Origin: Nocardia aurantia
GTDB lineage: Bacteria; Actinomycetota; Actinomycetes; Mycobacteriales; Mycobacteriaceae
Length of the DNA stretch: 64,000 nt
Assembly: GCF_009604425.1 (NCBI RefSeq)
Contig: NZ_WEGI01000016.1
Span: forward strand, 146,930-210,929
Direction of reading: 5' to 3'
A program made the translations under genes and the position numbers. Below are positions 42,517 to 52,407 of this stretch, in pieces. Positions within the stretch are counted from its first letter, which is position 1. Each line of letters opens with the position of its first letter. Under the pieces are notes generated by a model. That model saw only the letters and a program-made list of their open reading frames with translations. It was not told the DNA's origin and ran no database searches.

Positions 42517-45347
42517 CGCACCTCCTGCCCGCGACCGGGCGCGTTCGCCTCGCTGTCGAGGCCCGCGCCGAGACTGCGCAGCACGTCCAGGACCAGTCCG
42601 ACCACGATCAGGTAGACGCCGAGGTCGAACAGCATCGCGGTGACCAATTTCACCGCGCCGATCAGCGGGAGCGTCACCTGGATGATCGCCGAGGACAGCG
42701 GCGGCGCCCCGAGGAACATGGAACCCGTCGCGGTCCCGGCGGCGAACACCAGTCCGGTGCCCAGCAGTTGCCCGGCGTCCAGCGGCAGCGCCTCGCCCAG
42801 TTCGTAGCGGCCGCCGGCGAGATACCGCAGGACCAGGGCCAATCCGGCGGTCAGCCCGCCCGCGAAGCCACCGCCCGGCGCGTTGTGACCGGCGAAGAAG
42901 AAGTAGGCCGACATCGCCATGATCGTCGGGAACACCAGTCGGGTGGTGATCGCCAGCACCATCGAGCGTTCGCGGGCGGGCAGCAGCGAGGCGGCGGTCA
43001 GCCAGTCCGGCGCGGCCGGATCCGGGGCGTAGCCGGGCGCGTCGGCCACCCGCGGGGCGAGTCCGAAACGGCGGCTGCGGAACACCAGCGAGGCCACCCC
43101 GGTGGCCGCGACCACCAGCACCGAGATCTCGCCGAGGGTGTCCCAGCCGCGGGCGTCCACCAGCAGCACGTTGACCGCGTTCTTGCCGCCGCCGAATTGG
43201 TAGGCGGCCATGGGGATCCGGCGCCAGATCGGTTCGGCCGTACGCGCCGCGGTGGCGAACGCGCCCAGCACCGCGACCACCGTGCCGACCACGATCGCGA
43301 GCCCGGCCCGGCGGAACCGTAGCGCCGCGGTGCGGCCGGGCTCCACCTCCGCCGGGAATTTGCGCAGCACCAGCACGAAGATCACGAGAACCAGTGTCTC
43401 GACCAGGAATTGGGTCAGCGCCAGGTCGGGGGCGCCGTGCAGGGCGAAGATCACACCCGAGCCGTAGCCGGTGACCCCGACCAGCAACACCGCGGCCAGC
43501 CGGTTCCGCATCACCGTGGCGCCGATCGCCATCGCCGCCATGATCAGCCCGATCACCGGCTGGGCCGGAGAGTCCCACCAGCGCAACGAGACCCGGGCCC
43601 GGGCGCCGAACAGCAGCATGACCGTCGGCAGCACGGCGAGGGTGGTCAGGATCAGCGCCTGGTTCAGTGGCAGCGAACCGCGTTGCGTCGCACCGGTCAT
43701 CCGCAGCGACAGGGTGTCCATCGTGGCGAGGACGCGATCGTAGACTCGGTCCGCGTTGCCCAGCCGCGGATTCGCGGATTCACCGAAGCGGTCCCGGATT
43801 TCGAACAACACCATGCCGCAGGCGATCACGACCATGGACAACGCCAGCGCGTGCCCCCAGCCGTGCCACAGCGCGAGGTGCTCCGGCTCGGCGCCGGGCA
43901 GGGTCTGCGCGTACGGCCGCAGCAGCCCATCCAGCCAGGGCGCCCCCAGCCCCGCCGCCAGGCTGAGCACCGCCGCGATCCCGGGGGGCAGCAACAACAT
44001 CGGGCCCGGCCGGTGCCAACGTTGTTCGGGCGCGGGTAGTTTCGCCGATTCGGGTTTGGTTCCGAAAGCGCCCCACAGGAATCGGAGGCTGTAGCCCACG
44101 GTGAGCATGGAACCGATCACCACGCCGAGGGTGAGCAGCCCGCGTACGGGTGCGGACAGGTTGTCGGCGGTGAGCAGGGCCGCCAGCGCGCTCTCCTTGC
44201 CGACGAAGCCCAGCAGCGGCGGGATGCCCGCCATGCTCAGCGCGGCCAGGATGGCGATCACGCACAGCGCCGGTGCGCGCCGGCCCAGGCCGGACAGCCG
44301 GCGCAGATCGCGGGTCCCGGCGCCGTGGTCGATGATGCCGACCACCATGAACAGCGCGGATTTGAACAACGCGTGCGCCACGATCATGGTCACGCCCGCC
44401 AGCGCCGCCGCGGGGGTGCCGACACCCAGCAGCACCATGAGAAAGCCGAGCTGGCTCACGGTGCCGAAGGCCAGTACCAGCTTCAGATCGGTCACCTGTA
44501 GCGCGCGCAGGCCCGCCAGGATCATCGACAGCAGGCCCAGGCACAGCACGATCGGATGCCAGGGCGCGCTCCCGGCGAATCCCGGTGCGAGCCGCGCCAC
44601 CAGGTAGACGCCGGCCTTCACCATCGCCGCCGCGTGCAGGTAGGCGCTGACCGGTGTGGGTGCGACCATCGCGCCGGGCAGCCAGAAGTGCAGCGGGACG
44701 ATCGCCGATTTGCTCAGCGCGCCGACGAGGATCAGTACCAGCGCGATCGCGGTCCACCAGTCGTGCGGCCGCACCCGGATCAGCACGTCCGAGAGCAGAT
44801 AACTGCCGTAGTGCTCGCCCACCATGACGATGCCCACCAGCATCGCCAGCCCGCCCGCGGCGGTGACGAGCAGCGCCTGCATCGCGGCCCGGCGGTCCGG
44901 CCCCTGTTCGGAATGGTGTCCCACCAGCAGGAACGACAGAACGGTGGTGACCTCCCAGAAGGTGTACAGCAGCAACATGTTGTCGCTCACGACGAGGCCG
45001 AACATCGCCCCGGCGAAGGCCACCAGATAGCCCGCGAAGATGCCCAGCCGCTGCGCGTCGTCGTCGTCGAAGTAGCGGGCGCAGTAGATCAGGATCAGCG
45101 CGCCGATGCCGAGCACCAGCGCCGACATGATCGAGGCCAGCACGTCGAAACGCAGATCCAGATCCATGTGCATGGCCGGTGCCCAGCCGATCGCGATCCG
45201 CTGCCCGTCGTTCCAGTGCGTGGCCACCCAGGCCAGCCCGCTCAGCGGGGCCAGCGCCAGCACGTAGAAGGCGCGCCGGCCCAGCACACGCACGCACGGC
45301 AGCGCGACGACAGCGGCCGCGGCATGGGCGAGCAGGATCGCGAGCAA
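42513..45347 (-). CDS. mnhA: Mrp antiporter subunit A fused with B domain
   Basis: A 944-aa polytopic protein, first of the operon. The N-terminal ~500 residues are NuoL-like (FWEVTTVLSFLLVGH, KSAIVPLHFWLPGAMVAPTPVSAYLHAAAMVKAGVYL, LKLVLAFGTVSQLGFL in parts). The MrpA-specific C-terminal part includes WDTLGEISVLVVAATGVASL, and an MrpB domain ends the chain (TRLVFPTIMAMSAYFFFAGHNAPGGGFAGGL in parts). There is thus no separate mnhB. The start is TTG 45347, with GGAG 6 bases before it; the nearby ATG at 45351 is out of frame. Mrp systems give sodium and alkali tolerance and pH homeostasis. Confidence 0.9.
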   Translation of the reverse strand: MLAILLAHAAAAVVALPCVRVLGRRAFYVLALAPLSGLAWVATHWNDGQRIAIGWAPAMHMDLDLRFDVLASIMSALVLGIGALILIYCARYFDDDDAQRLGIFAGYLVAFAGAMFGLVVSDNMLLLYTFWEVTTVLSFLLVGHHSEQGPDRRAAMQALLVTAAGGLAMLVGIVMVGEHYGSYLLSDVLIRVRPHDWWTAIALVLILVGALSKSAIVPLHFWLPGAMVAPTPVSAYLHAAAMVKAGVYLVARLAPGFAGSAPWHPIVLCLGLLSMILAGLRALQVTDLKLVLAFGTVSQLGFLMVLLGVGTPAAALAGVTMIVAHALFKSALFMVVGIIDHGAGTRDLRRLSGLGRRAPALCVIAILAALSMAGIPPLLGFVGKESALAALLTADNLSAPVRGLLTLGVVIGSMLTVGYSLRFLWGAFGTKPESAKLPAPEQRWHRPGPMLLLPPGIAAVLSLAAGLGAPWLDGLLRPYAQTLPGAEPEHLALWHGWGHALALSMVVIACGMVLFEIRDRFGESANPRLGNADRVYDRVLATMDTLSLRMTGATQRGSLPLNQALILTTLAVLPTVMLLFGARARVSLRWWDSPAQPVIGLIMAAMAIGATVMRNRLAAVLLVGVTGYGSGVIFALHGAPDLALTQFLVETLVLVIFVLVLRKFPAEVEPGRTAALRFRRAGLAIVVGTVVAVLGAFATAARTAEPIWRRIPMAAYQFGGGKNAVNVLLVDARGWDTLGEISVLVVAATGVASLVFRSRRFGLAPRVADAPGYAPDPAAPDWLTAASLLPARERSMVLAITTRLVFPTIMAMSAYFFFAGHNAPGGGFAGGLTAGLALVLRYLAGGRYELGEALPLDAGQLLGTGLVFAAGTATGSMFLGAPPLSSAIIQVTLPLIGAVKLVTAMLFDLGVYLIVVGLVLDVLRSLGAGLDSEANAPGRGQEVR

Positions 45348-45501
45348 ACATCACTCCGTCGGGTCGGCGGCGGGGTGGGCGCTGTCGATCCTACGTGCCG
45401 CCAGGGTGTTTCGAGCCCGGCGACGGTATGGCGTCGACCATGTTCGCGCGGCCCGGCGCATGGCCGCTGGAGGGGCTATAGGCCTGCAACCTCGCCCGCC
45501 C

Positions 45502-46878
45502 TCAGCGGCCTGTGGATTTGGGCCGATGACCCGCTCGGGCCTCGACCTCGGACGTGTCGGCCGCCACGGGCGGCGGTCCGTACACGACCGGCTCCCGCCA
45601 GTGCCGCAGCGCCAGCAGGCCCGCGGCACAGCCGACCGTGATCGCCAGTGCCGTCCAGTCCGGTGCCGGCGAGTCGATGTTCGGCGCGGGCAGGATGTGC
45701 CAGTGGTTGCCGCCGATGACGGTCCCGGAGGTGACGTCGCCGCGATCGATGTGGTCGCGCACCGCCAGTACCACCGACGGCAGCAGCACGATGGTCACGC
45801 CGAGCACACGGGTGGGGTTGTAGCGCGGGGACGCGCTGCCGAAGGCGTAGCCGACGACCAGCGCCAGCAGGACACCCGACACCGCGGTGCCGATCGGGGT
45901 CTGGCTGTGTTCCGTGGCGGCGGTGTAGACGGCCAGCGCGGCGAGCAGGACCAGGGCCGTCATCGGGCCCGGTCTGCGGAAGCCGAGGATCAGGCCCGCC
46001 CCGATGACGGCGATCAGCGGCCACACCGACCAGGCCGGGAAGGACGGTGGCTGGATCGCGCTGTCGACCGCGATGGCGGCGATCGCCAGCAGCACCATGA
46101 TGCCGTCCCGGCGCGGCAACAGCATGGCCGCGACGAATCCGGAGAGCACGGTCGCCACCACGCTCAGGGCGATGGCGGCCACGCTGTCGGCGTGCCGGGC
46201 CAGCCACTCGGAGACCATCAGTGTCACCCCGACGAACAGCACGCCCGCGATGACCGGCGAGAGCGGTAGTTCGACCGTGCGCCGCTCGAGTCCCTGCCGA
46301 TGACGGTTGACGATCGTGCCGATCACCACCAGTACCAGGGTCACCGTGATCAGCCACAACGGAATCGAGTCGACGGCGGGCCAGCCGCTGTGCGGAGTGG
46401 CGGGCAGGTCGATCTGGGCGACCGAGGGGACCGATCCGGCGGCCCCGACGACCACGCTGCCCAGCGCGCCGAGCGTCCACCCGAACACCTGTAGTCGCCC
46501 GTGCAGCACGGCCGTCGCGATGCCGCCGAGCAGAATGCCGCCCGCCACCGAGTCCAGGAAGTTGACCGTGGACAGTGATCCGGTCGGATTGCCGAAGTGA
46601 CCGATCAGATGGTTCAGGAACAGGATCGCGATCCCGCACGAGGCCGCGCCCCAGGCCGCCAGGCCGTGGTTGATCGTGGTGGCGAACACCGCGACGATCA
46701 GCGCGATGAGACAACCCGCGGCGATCGATCGGGGCAGGCTGTAGGCCAGCAGATCGAGCTCGACAGCGGTCGCGCCGGTGGTCCACGGGAAGTCGATAGG
46801 CAGCAGCAGCGACATTCCAGCAACCATCATGGCCAGGAAGGCCGTGACCATCTCGAAGATGCTGCGATTGGTCGCCAC
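45502..46878 (-). CDS. Multi-pass membrane protein, unknown function (458 aa)
   Basis: About twelve hydrophobic spans make up nearly the whole protein. I recognise no catalytic motif or transporter signature. Loops are short; the largest polar loop lies around residues 150-175, and the C-terminus is Pro-rich and charged (GPPPVAADTSEVEARAGHRPKSTGR). Glycines and alanines in alternating spans look like a carrier or an ABC-type/O-antigen-ligase-like fold, but no conserved segment proves this. GTG 46878 is preferred over an in-frame upstream GTG/ATG at 46917. It sits between the Mrp operon and the CDC48-like ATPase, both on the same strand. Confidence 0.7.
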   Translation of the reverse strand: MATNRSIFEMVTAFLAMMVAGMSLLLPIDFPWTTGATAVELDLLAYSLPRSIAAGCLIALIVAVFATTINHGLAAWGAASCGIAILFLNHLIGHFGNPTGSLSTVNFLDSVAGGILLGGIATAVLHGRLQVFGWTLGALGSVVVGAAGSVPSVAQIDLPATPHSGWPAVDSIPLWLITVTLVLVVIGTIVNRHRQGLERRTVELPLSPVIAGVLFVGVTLMVSEWLARHADSVAAIALSVVATVLSGFVAAMLLPRRDGIMVLLAIAAIAVDSAIQPPSFPAWSVWPLIAVIGAGLILGFRRPGPMTALVLLAALAVYTAATEHSQTPIGTAVSGVLLALVVGYAFGSASPRYNPTRVLGVTIVLLPSVVLAVRDHIDRGDVTSGTVIGGNHWHILPAPNIDSPAPDWTALAITVGCAAGLLALRHWREPVVYGPPPVAADTSEVEARAGHRPKSTGR

Positions 46879-46980
46879 GACCTGAAAATACCCCAAAAAC
46901 GGACAGGGTGGGACCAACTGGCCGGATAACCGTATAGCCGCATTTCAGATCACGCGAAGGCCACGATAGCAAACTTGTAG

Positions 46981-49242
46981 CTACATGTAGTCGCGGGGCC
47001 ATGCCTCGGGATCGTCGATACCGGCGCGGCGATCCGCGTACCGGCGCAGCGCCGCCACCTGCTGTTCGTCCAGCGACGGCCGGACCGCGGCCCGGGCGGC
47101 GGCCATATCGGCGACGGTGATGTCGGCGGCGTCGACGTCGCGCCGCATCGCCGCCAGCGCGGCCTCCCGCAACAGCGCCGAACAGTCGGCGGCCGAATAG
47201 CCGTGCAGATCGGCGGCCAGCACGGTCAGATCGATGTCGGGGGACAGCGGCACCGACCTGGCCGCGGTCTTCAGCACCGCGGCGCGCGCGGTGGCGTCCG
47301 GCGGCGGCACGAAGACCAGCCGTTCCAGCCGACCGGGCCGCAGCAAGGCCGGATCGATCAACTCCGGCCGATTGGTCGCGCCCAGCACCACGACTTCCCG
47401 CAGCGGCTGCACCCCGTCGAGCTCGGTCAGCAGCGCCGCCACCACCCGGTCGCCGACGCCGGAATCGCTGCTCTGGCCGCGCCGCGGCGCCAGCGCGTCC
47501 ACCTCGTCGAGGAAGATCAGCGAGGGCGCCGAGTCCCGGGCCCGCTGGAACAGTTCGCGCACGGCCCGTTCCGACGAACCGACCCACTTGTCCATCAGTT
47601 CGGCGCCCTTGACCGCGTGCACGCTCAGCTGCCCGCTCCCGGCCAGCGCGCGGACCAGGAAGGTCTTGCCACAGCCCGGCGGCCCGTACAACAGCACGCC
47701 GCGCGGCGGATCGATCCCGAGGCGGGCGAACGAGTCCGGATGCTGCAGCGGCCACAGCACCGCCTCGGTGAGCGCCTGCTTCGTCTCGGTCATGTCGCCG
47801 ACGTCGTCGAGGCCGAGGCCGCCGGTGGACAACTCCTCGGTGCCCGACCGCGACAGCGGCCGGATCACCTCCAGCGCACCCAGCAGATCGGCCAGGGTGA
47901 GCACCGGATCGGTGTGCTCGCGGTCGGCCCGCGACGCCGCGCGCAGGGCCGCCTCCCGGCACAGCGCCGCCAGATCCGACACCACGAAACCCGGTGTGCG
48001 GGCGGCGACCTCGTCCAGGGGCGCGTTGTCGGTGGGCACTTTGCGCAGCAGTTGCTGCAGCAGCTGTTTGCGTACCGTCGCGGTCGGCAGGGTCAGCGCC
48101 ACCTCGCGATCGCACAGCTCCGGCGCGCGCAACCGGCTGTCGGCGCCGGCCGGATGCGAGGTGGTGGCCAGGAAGGCGACTCCGGCCGTCGCGACCGCCG
48201 CCCGCAGCTGATCCAGGATGAGGGCCGCCACCGGTTCCGGGTCGGCGGGCAGCAGCGCGTCGATATCGGTGATCAGCAGCACCCCGCCGGAACCCGAGCA
48301 GACCTCCGACACCGCGAGCCCGACCTCCCGCAGCCGGGTTCCCGCGTCGGTGGCGCCCACGGTCGGGCCGTCCAGTTCGACGATGCGGCGCGGCGAGGCC
48401 ACCGCTCGCGCCAGCGTCGCCTTGCCGCCGCCGGCCGGTCCGGTGATCAACGCGCCCAGATGTGGTGGCGCGCCGAGGGTTTTCAGCAGATCGGGCTTGT
48501 CCAGGGCCAGGCTCAGCCATTCCGACAGCTTCGCCGCCTGCGCGCGCACGCCCGTCAACTCCGCGATCGGGACCACCGACGGCCGCTCCCGCACCCGCAT
48601 CCGGGTGCCCGGCACCGGCTCGGCCGCATCCGGTTCCCGCATGCTGCGCACCTCCGGCGCGCGATGCGTCTCCGGCACGCCCGCACCCCACACCACCGCG
48701 CTGTTCGGCTGCACGCTGACCGGCCCGTGCGCCGGATCGGTCGCGGTGATCGTGAGCAGTTCCGAGGTCCAGGCGATGCCGAAGGTCCGCGACAGCGCCT
48801 GACTGGCGGCCGCGGTACTGGTTCCCGGCCCGAGATCGCGCGGCAGCAGCGACACCGCGTCGCCGACGGTGACCACCTTGCCCAGCAGCGCCTGCCGCAG
48901 CGTCGACTCGGCGATCGCCCGGGTGGCCTGCGCCGACCCGGTCACCGACAACTGCCGGGCCCCGTACACGGTCGCCGGCGCGACCACCACGGTCGCGTCC
49001 TCCCGCACACCCGCGTTGGACAGCGTCACATCGTCGAGCAGGATCACCCCGGTCGGCGTGTCCGCCGGCGCCACCCCCGCCACCGCGGCGGTCCGCCGCG
49101 ATCCGACGAGCGCGATCCCGTCCCACTCGCGCAGCCCCAGCGCGGCCAGCACCTCCGGATGCACCCGGACCACCCCCCGCCGGGCATCCGCAGCCGAATG
49201 GTTCAACCGGGCAGTCAGCGACAGTTCGGGCACGAGCCCCAT
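46981..49242 (-). CDS. CDC48/VCP-like double AAA ATPase (Rv0435c-like)
   Basis: A 753-aa protein with a CDC48 N-like double-psi domain (residues ~5-180) and two AAA modules. D2 is complete: Walker A GPPGCGKT (520-527), pore-loop segment LMDKWVGSSERA, Walker B LIFLDEVDA (D579/E580), ATNRPELIDPALLRPGRLE. D1 keeps Walker A GPAGGGKAT (268-276), but Walker B reads LLITDIDAL, so the catalytic Glu is Ile327. D1 may therefore bind but not hydrolyse ATP. Such ATPases unfold proteins, in some actinobacteria with the proteasome. ATG 49242 is followed by the family start ELSLTARLNH. Confidence 0.88.
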   Translation of the reverse strand: MGLVPELSLTARLNHSAADARRGVVRVHPEVLAALGLREWDGIALVGSRRTAAVAGVAPADTPTGVILLDDVTLSNAGVREDATVVVAPATVYGARQLSVTGSAQATRAIAESTLRQALLGKVVTVGDAVSLLPRDLGPGTSTAAASQALSRTFGIAWTSELLTITATDPAHGPVSVQPNSAVVWGAGVPETHRAPEVRSMREPDAAEPVPGTRMRVRERPSVVPIAELTGVRAQAAKLSEWLSLALDKPDLLKTLGAPPHLGALITGPAGGGKATLARAVASPRRIVELDGPTVGATDAGTRLREVGLAVSEVCSGSGGVLLITDIDALLPADPEPVAALILDQLRAAVATAGVAFLATTSHPAGADSRLRAPELCDREVALTLPTATVRKQLLQQLLRKVPTDNAPLDEVAARTPGFVVSDLAALCREAALRAASRADREHTDPVLTLADLLGALEVIRPLSRSGTEELSTGGLGLDDVGDMTETKQALTEAVLWPLQHPDSFARLGIDPPRGVLLYGPPGCGKTFLVRALAGSGQLSVHAVKGAELMDKWVGSSERAVRELFQRARDSAPSLIFLDEVDALAPRRGQSSDSGVGDRVVAALLTELDGVQPLREVVVLGATNRPELIDPALLRPGRLERLVFVPPPDATARAAVLKTAARSVPLSPDIDLTVLAADLHGYSAADCSALLREAALAAMRRDVDAADITVADMAAARAAVRPSLDEQQVAALRRYADRRAGIDDPEAWPRDYM

Positions 49243-49335
49243 TCTGCCCGTACGGCACCGCGCGCTGCCGCCCCGCTGTCGCAAGTCATCCGCGGGGAGC
49301 GGTCGGCCGCGACCGCGCGGCGTGGCCGGGTCGGC

Positions 49336-50205
49336 TCAGCGGCGTCCGCCGGGCCGCCGCAGTCGTAACCGCGCCGAGGAGTAGTCGAGGACGGCCGGGC
49401 GGCGGCGGGACGCCCGGCGCTGGGCCCGGCGCTCGGCGGGCTTGTGATGCCAGGTCTCCGGGCGGGCGGCGACCCAGCGCTGCGAGCGCCACGCGAACGG
49501 GATGTGCACGATGTACAGCCCGACCAGCACCATCAGCAGGATCAGTGGATAGGTGATCAGCGCGGCGGCCCCCAGCGCGACCAGGACCAGCAGCAACGCC
49601 GCGGCCTGCGGCGCCACCGACACCGACTTCATCGCCAGGGTCGGGATCGTGCTGACCGCCAGCAGCGCCGCGAACACCGTCCAGGCCGAGGACACCGGAA
49701 AGTTTGTCCACCAGCCCGCGCCGAACTGCTCGTGCAGCGCCACCGGCAGCAGCGAGATCAGCGCGGCGGCCGGGGCGGGCACACCCACGAAGTAGTCCCG
49801 CTCCCAGTCCGGCCGGGTGTCGTCGTCCATCAGGGTGTTGAACCGGGCGAGGCGCAGCACGATGCTGACCGCGTAGATCAGCGCGATGATCCAGCCCGCG
49901 CTCTCCTGTCGCAGCAGCGTCACGTACAGCACCAGCGCGGGCGCGACGCCGAAGGAGATGGCGTCCGAGAGCGAGTCGAGTTCGGCGCCGATCTTGGTGG
50001 TCGCCGACAACATGCGGGCCAGGCGGCCGTCGAGGGTGTCCAGCACGGCCGCGGCGCCGATCATCGCCAGCGCGCCGCCGAGCGCGTTGTCCAGGGCGAA
50101 CTTCACCGCGGACAGGCCCGCGCAGAGCGCGAGGATCGTCACGACGCTGGGCAGGAGCAGGACTGTGCGGCGCCGGCCATTGCCGATCGCGGTTTTGCCG
50201 ATCAT
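49336..50205 (-). CDS. pssA: CDP-diacylglycerol-serine phosphatidyltransferase PssA
   Basis: Makes phosphatidylserine from CDP-diacylglycerol and serine at the membrane. The 289-aa protein has the complete CDP-alcohol phosphotransferase motif in DTLDGRLARMLSATTKIGAE followed by LDSLSD, and six to eight hydrophobic spans. The C-terminal ~45 residues are strongly basic (RRAQRRASRRR). Its ATG overlaps the psd stop (ATGA), so psd and pssA form an operon that goes from phosphatidylserine to phosphatidylethanolamine. Position after the AAA ATPase matches M. tuberculosis. Confidence 0.94.
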   Translation of the reverse strand: MIGKTAIGNGRRRTVLLLPSVVTILALCAGLSAVKFALDNALGGALAMIGAAAVLDTLDGRLARMLSATTKIGAELDSLSDAISFGVAPALVLYVTLLRQESAGWIIALIYAVSIVLRLARFNTLMDDDTRPDWERDYFVGVPAPAAALISLLPVALHEQFGAGWWTNFPVSSAWTVFAALLAVSTIPTLAMKSVSVAPQAAALLLVLVALGAAALITYPLILLMVLVGLYIVHIPFAWRSQRWVAARPETWHHKPAERRAQRRASRRRPAVLDYSSARLRLRRPGGRR

Positions 50206-50954
50206 GACGCCAGTTCGGCCAGCACCGTCTCCCCGCCGACCGTGCGCTGACCGGGTTCGACCAGCAGCGTCGTCCCGGCCGGAAAGTAGGTGTCGACCCG
50301 GGAACCGAAGCGGATCAGGCCGTACGTGTCCCCGATGGTCAGCCGATCACCGGTCCGGGCGTCGCACACGATGCGGCGCGCCAGCAGACCGGCGATCTGC
50401 ACCACGGTGACCAGCTGCCCGGCTTCGGTCTCCAGCAGCATGGTGTTGCGCTCGTTCACCGAACTGGCCTCGGGCAGATCCGCCGAGCGGAACTGGCCGG
50501 GCCGATAGGCGACCTCCCGCACGATGCCCGACACCGGGGTGCGCTGAACGTGCACGTCCAGCACCGACAGGAAGATGCTGACCCGCGGCAGCGGCTGCTC
50601 ACCGAGGTCCACCTCGGCGGGCGGGACCGCGGTGTCGACCAGCGCGATCTGCCCGTCGGCCGGGGCCACCACCACATTCGCCCGATTGGGCGGGACCCGG
50701 TCCGGGTGGCGGAAGAAGGCCGCGGTGGCCGCGGCGGTCACCAGTCCGGCCCGGCGCAGCCACTTCCGGCGGCCCGCGAGCGCCGCGACCGCCAGCGGGC
50801 CCGCCACGAACGGCAGGCCGGCGGGGTGCAGCGGCGGAATCGCATCCCGGACCAGGTCGGCGACATGGCCGAGTCCGGTGCGTTCGGGAGTGCCGGGCGG
50901 GGTGGGTCGGCGGGCCACAGGCTCCTCTTTCGTGCTGGGGGTAATCGCGTTCAC
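50202..50954 (-). CDS. psd: Phosphatidylserine decarboxylase proenzyme Psd (short type)
   Basis: Decarboxylates phosphatidylserine to phosphatidylethanolamine. The 250-aa short-type proenzyme contains APADGQIALV, SIFLSVLDVHVQRTPVSG, SVNERN and the self-cleavage site IRFGSRVD, where the Ser becomes the pyruvoyl group. One or two hydrophobic spans lie near residues 45-85. The ATG at 50954 is used; a GTG 13 codons later is possible. It is the first gene of the psd-pssA pair. Confidence 0.94.
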   Translation of the reverse strand: MNAITPSTKEEPVARRPTPPGTPERTGLGHVADLVRDAIPPLHPAGLPFVAGPLAVAALAGRRKWLRRAGLVTAAATAAFFRHPDRVPPNRANVVVAPADGQIALVDTAVPPAEVDLGEQPLPRVSIFLSVLDVHVQRTPVSGIVREVAYRPGQFRSADLPEASSVNERNTMLLETEAGQLVTVVQIAGLLARRIVCDARTGDRLTIGDTYGLIRFGSRVDTYFPAGTTLLVEPGQRTVGGETVLAELAS

Positions 50955-51350
50955 ACCTTACGGGACCGAGCTCGGCCGGGACCCGGTTGTGTACCCGTGC
51001 CCGCGTACGTTCCGCCGGTCGGAGCGGGGACACCGGTGGAACCCGGCCACCGCGGCTCCGGCCGGGCGAAGCGGCGGTATCGGCCGGCGCACACTGGTCC
51101 TATCGGTCGTTCGGTAAGAACATGTACCGGCGACCGATTTGCCGGTAATATGAGGTGGCCTCATGTCTGCGGCATTCGCGGTGGACGATGCAGTGCGTGT
51201 CCATTCGGTGTGATGTCGGCCCGGTGCGACGCCGATCTCGTTCGGCGTCGGTGCGGTGCCGCGGCGCGAGTCCGATGAAGAAATGTTCCATGCGCGGGTG
51301 CGGCCGCGGATCGTGGCGACACCTGCCGAGGTGTACCTAGGAGACGCACG
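50955..51350. other. Long divergent intergenic region between psd and fabH-like gene
   Basis: A 396-bp gap without a convincing gene. It has two adjacent dyads described separately, at 51125-51164, and an AT-enriched segment around 51100-51190. Short open frames through it lack coding character. Confidence 0.5.
51125..51164. promoter_or_regulatory. Two adjacent operator-like dyads upstream of the KAS III gene
   Basis: TACCGGC (51125-51131) and GCCGGTA (51141-51147) form an inverted repeat with a 9-bp spacer. Three bases later ATGAGGTGGCCTCAT (51150-51164) is a perfect palindrome. Together they lie about 190 bp before the gene at 51351 and 170 bp before psd, and could serve either. Confidence 0.55.
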
Positions 51351-52379
51351 ATGGCTGCTCGACTCGCGCACATCACGGGTTCCGAACACACCGCTCTACT
51401 GGGGCTGGGCGTCTACCGCCCGCAGCGGATCGTCACCAACGACGAGGTCGCCGGGCCGATCGACTCCAGCGACGAATGGATACGCACCCGCTCCGGCATC
51501 CACACCCGGCGGTTCGCCACCGGTTCGGAAACCGTGGTCACCATGAGCACGGAGGCGGCGCGCGGCGCGCTGCGATCCGCGCGGATCGAGGCCGAGCAGA
51601 TCGACTGTGTCGTCCTGGCGACCTCGACGTGGCCGCTGCTCACGCCCGCCGCGGCGCCACAGGTCGCCACCGCGCTCGGCATGGGCCACCCGCCCGCCTT
51701 CGACCTGTCCGCCGGCTGTGCCGGGTTCTGTCACGGCCTGGCGGTGGCCTCGGATCTGATCAAGGGCGGCACCGCCCGGCACGTGCTGGTGATCGGTGTG
51801 GAGTTGCTGTCGGCGACGGTCAATCCCGCCGATCGCGCGACCGCGTTCCTGTTCGGTGACGGCGCCGGCGCAGTGGTCGTCGGCCCGGCGAGCGAGCCCG
51901 GCATCGGCCCGACCGTCTGGGGTTCCGACGGCACTCAGCACCACGCCATCCGGCAGGACAAGAACTGGGTCGAGTTCTTCGCCGAGTTCGACGAGCGCGG
52001 CGCGGAGGCCGTACGACCCTGGCTCGCGATGGAGGGCACGGCGGTATTCCGTTGGGCCGCACACTCTTTGAAGCAGGTCTGTCTGGACGCCATCGGCGCC
52101 GCCGGACTGCGGCCGGGCGACCTCGAGGCGATGATCCCGCATCAGGCCAACGGCCGCATCATCGAGATCATGGCCCGGGAGCTGGATCTGTCGCCGAGTT
52201 GCGCCCTCGCCGGCGACATCGAGGAGGCGGGCAACACCTCCGCCGCGTCGATCCCGCTGGCGATGGAGGCGCTGCTGCGCAAGGGCGACGCGAAACCCGG
52301 CGCCGACGCGCTGCTGGTCGCGTTCGGCGCCGGACTGTCCTGGGCCGCGCAGGTGGTGAAACTACCGAACTGGCAGTGA
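51351..52379 (+). CDS. Beta-ketoacyl-ACP synthase III-like enzyme (FabH family)
   Basis: A 342-aa thiolase-fold condensing enzyme with the complete KAS III triad: C123 (DLSAGCAGF), H264 (MIPHQAN) and N295 (GNTSAAS). The start YRPQRIVTNDEVAGPIDSSDEWIRTRSGI is typical FabH. It joins acyl-CoA to malonyl-ACP to begin fatty-acid or polyketide chains. The gene stands alone, with no FAS-II or PKS gene nearby, and relatives include chain-initiating or ester-forming homologues. The ATG at 51351 has GGAG 8 nt upstream. M. tuberculosis has molybdopterin genes at this point instead. Confidence 0.88.
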   Translation: MAARLAHITGSEHTALLGLGVYRPQRIVTNDEVAGPIDSSDEWIRTRSGIHTRRFATGSETVVTMSTEAARGALRSARIEAEQIDCVVLATSTWPLLTPAAAPQVATALGMGHPPAFDLSAGCAGFCHGLAVASDLIKGGTARHVLVIGVELLSATVNPADRATAFLFGDGAGAVVVGPASEPGIGPTVWGSDGTQHHAIRQDKNWVEFFAEFDERGAEAVRPWLAMEGTAVFRWAAHSLKQVCLDAIGAAGLRPGDLEAMIPHQANGRIIEIMARELDLSPSCALAGDIEEAGNTSAASIPLAMEALLRKGDAKPGADALLVAFGAGLSWAAQVVKLPNWQ

Positions 52380-52407
52380 CACCGGAACCGTTGCGGCCGT
52401 TGGCAAC

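Noticed and set aside
46921..49258. A 1260-aa minus-strand frame spanning the AAA ATPase and membrane-protein genes
   Set aside because: It is a shadow running out of frame through two real genes with recognisable motifs.
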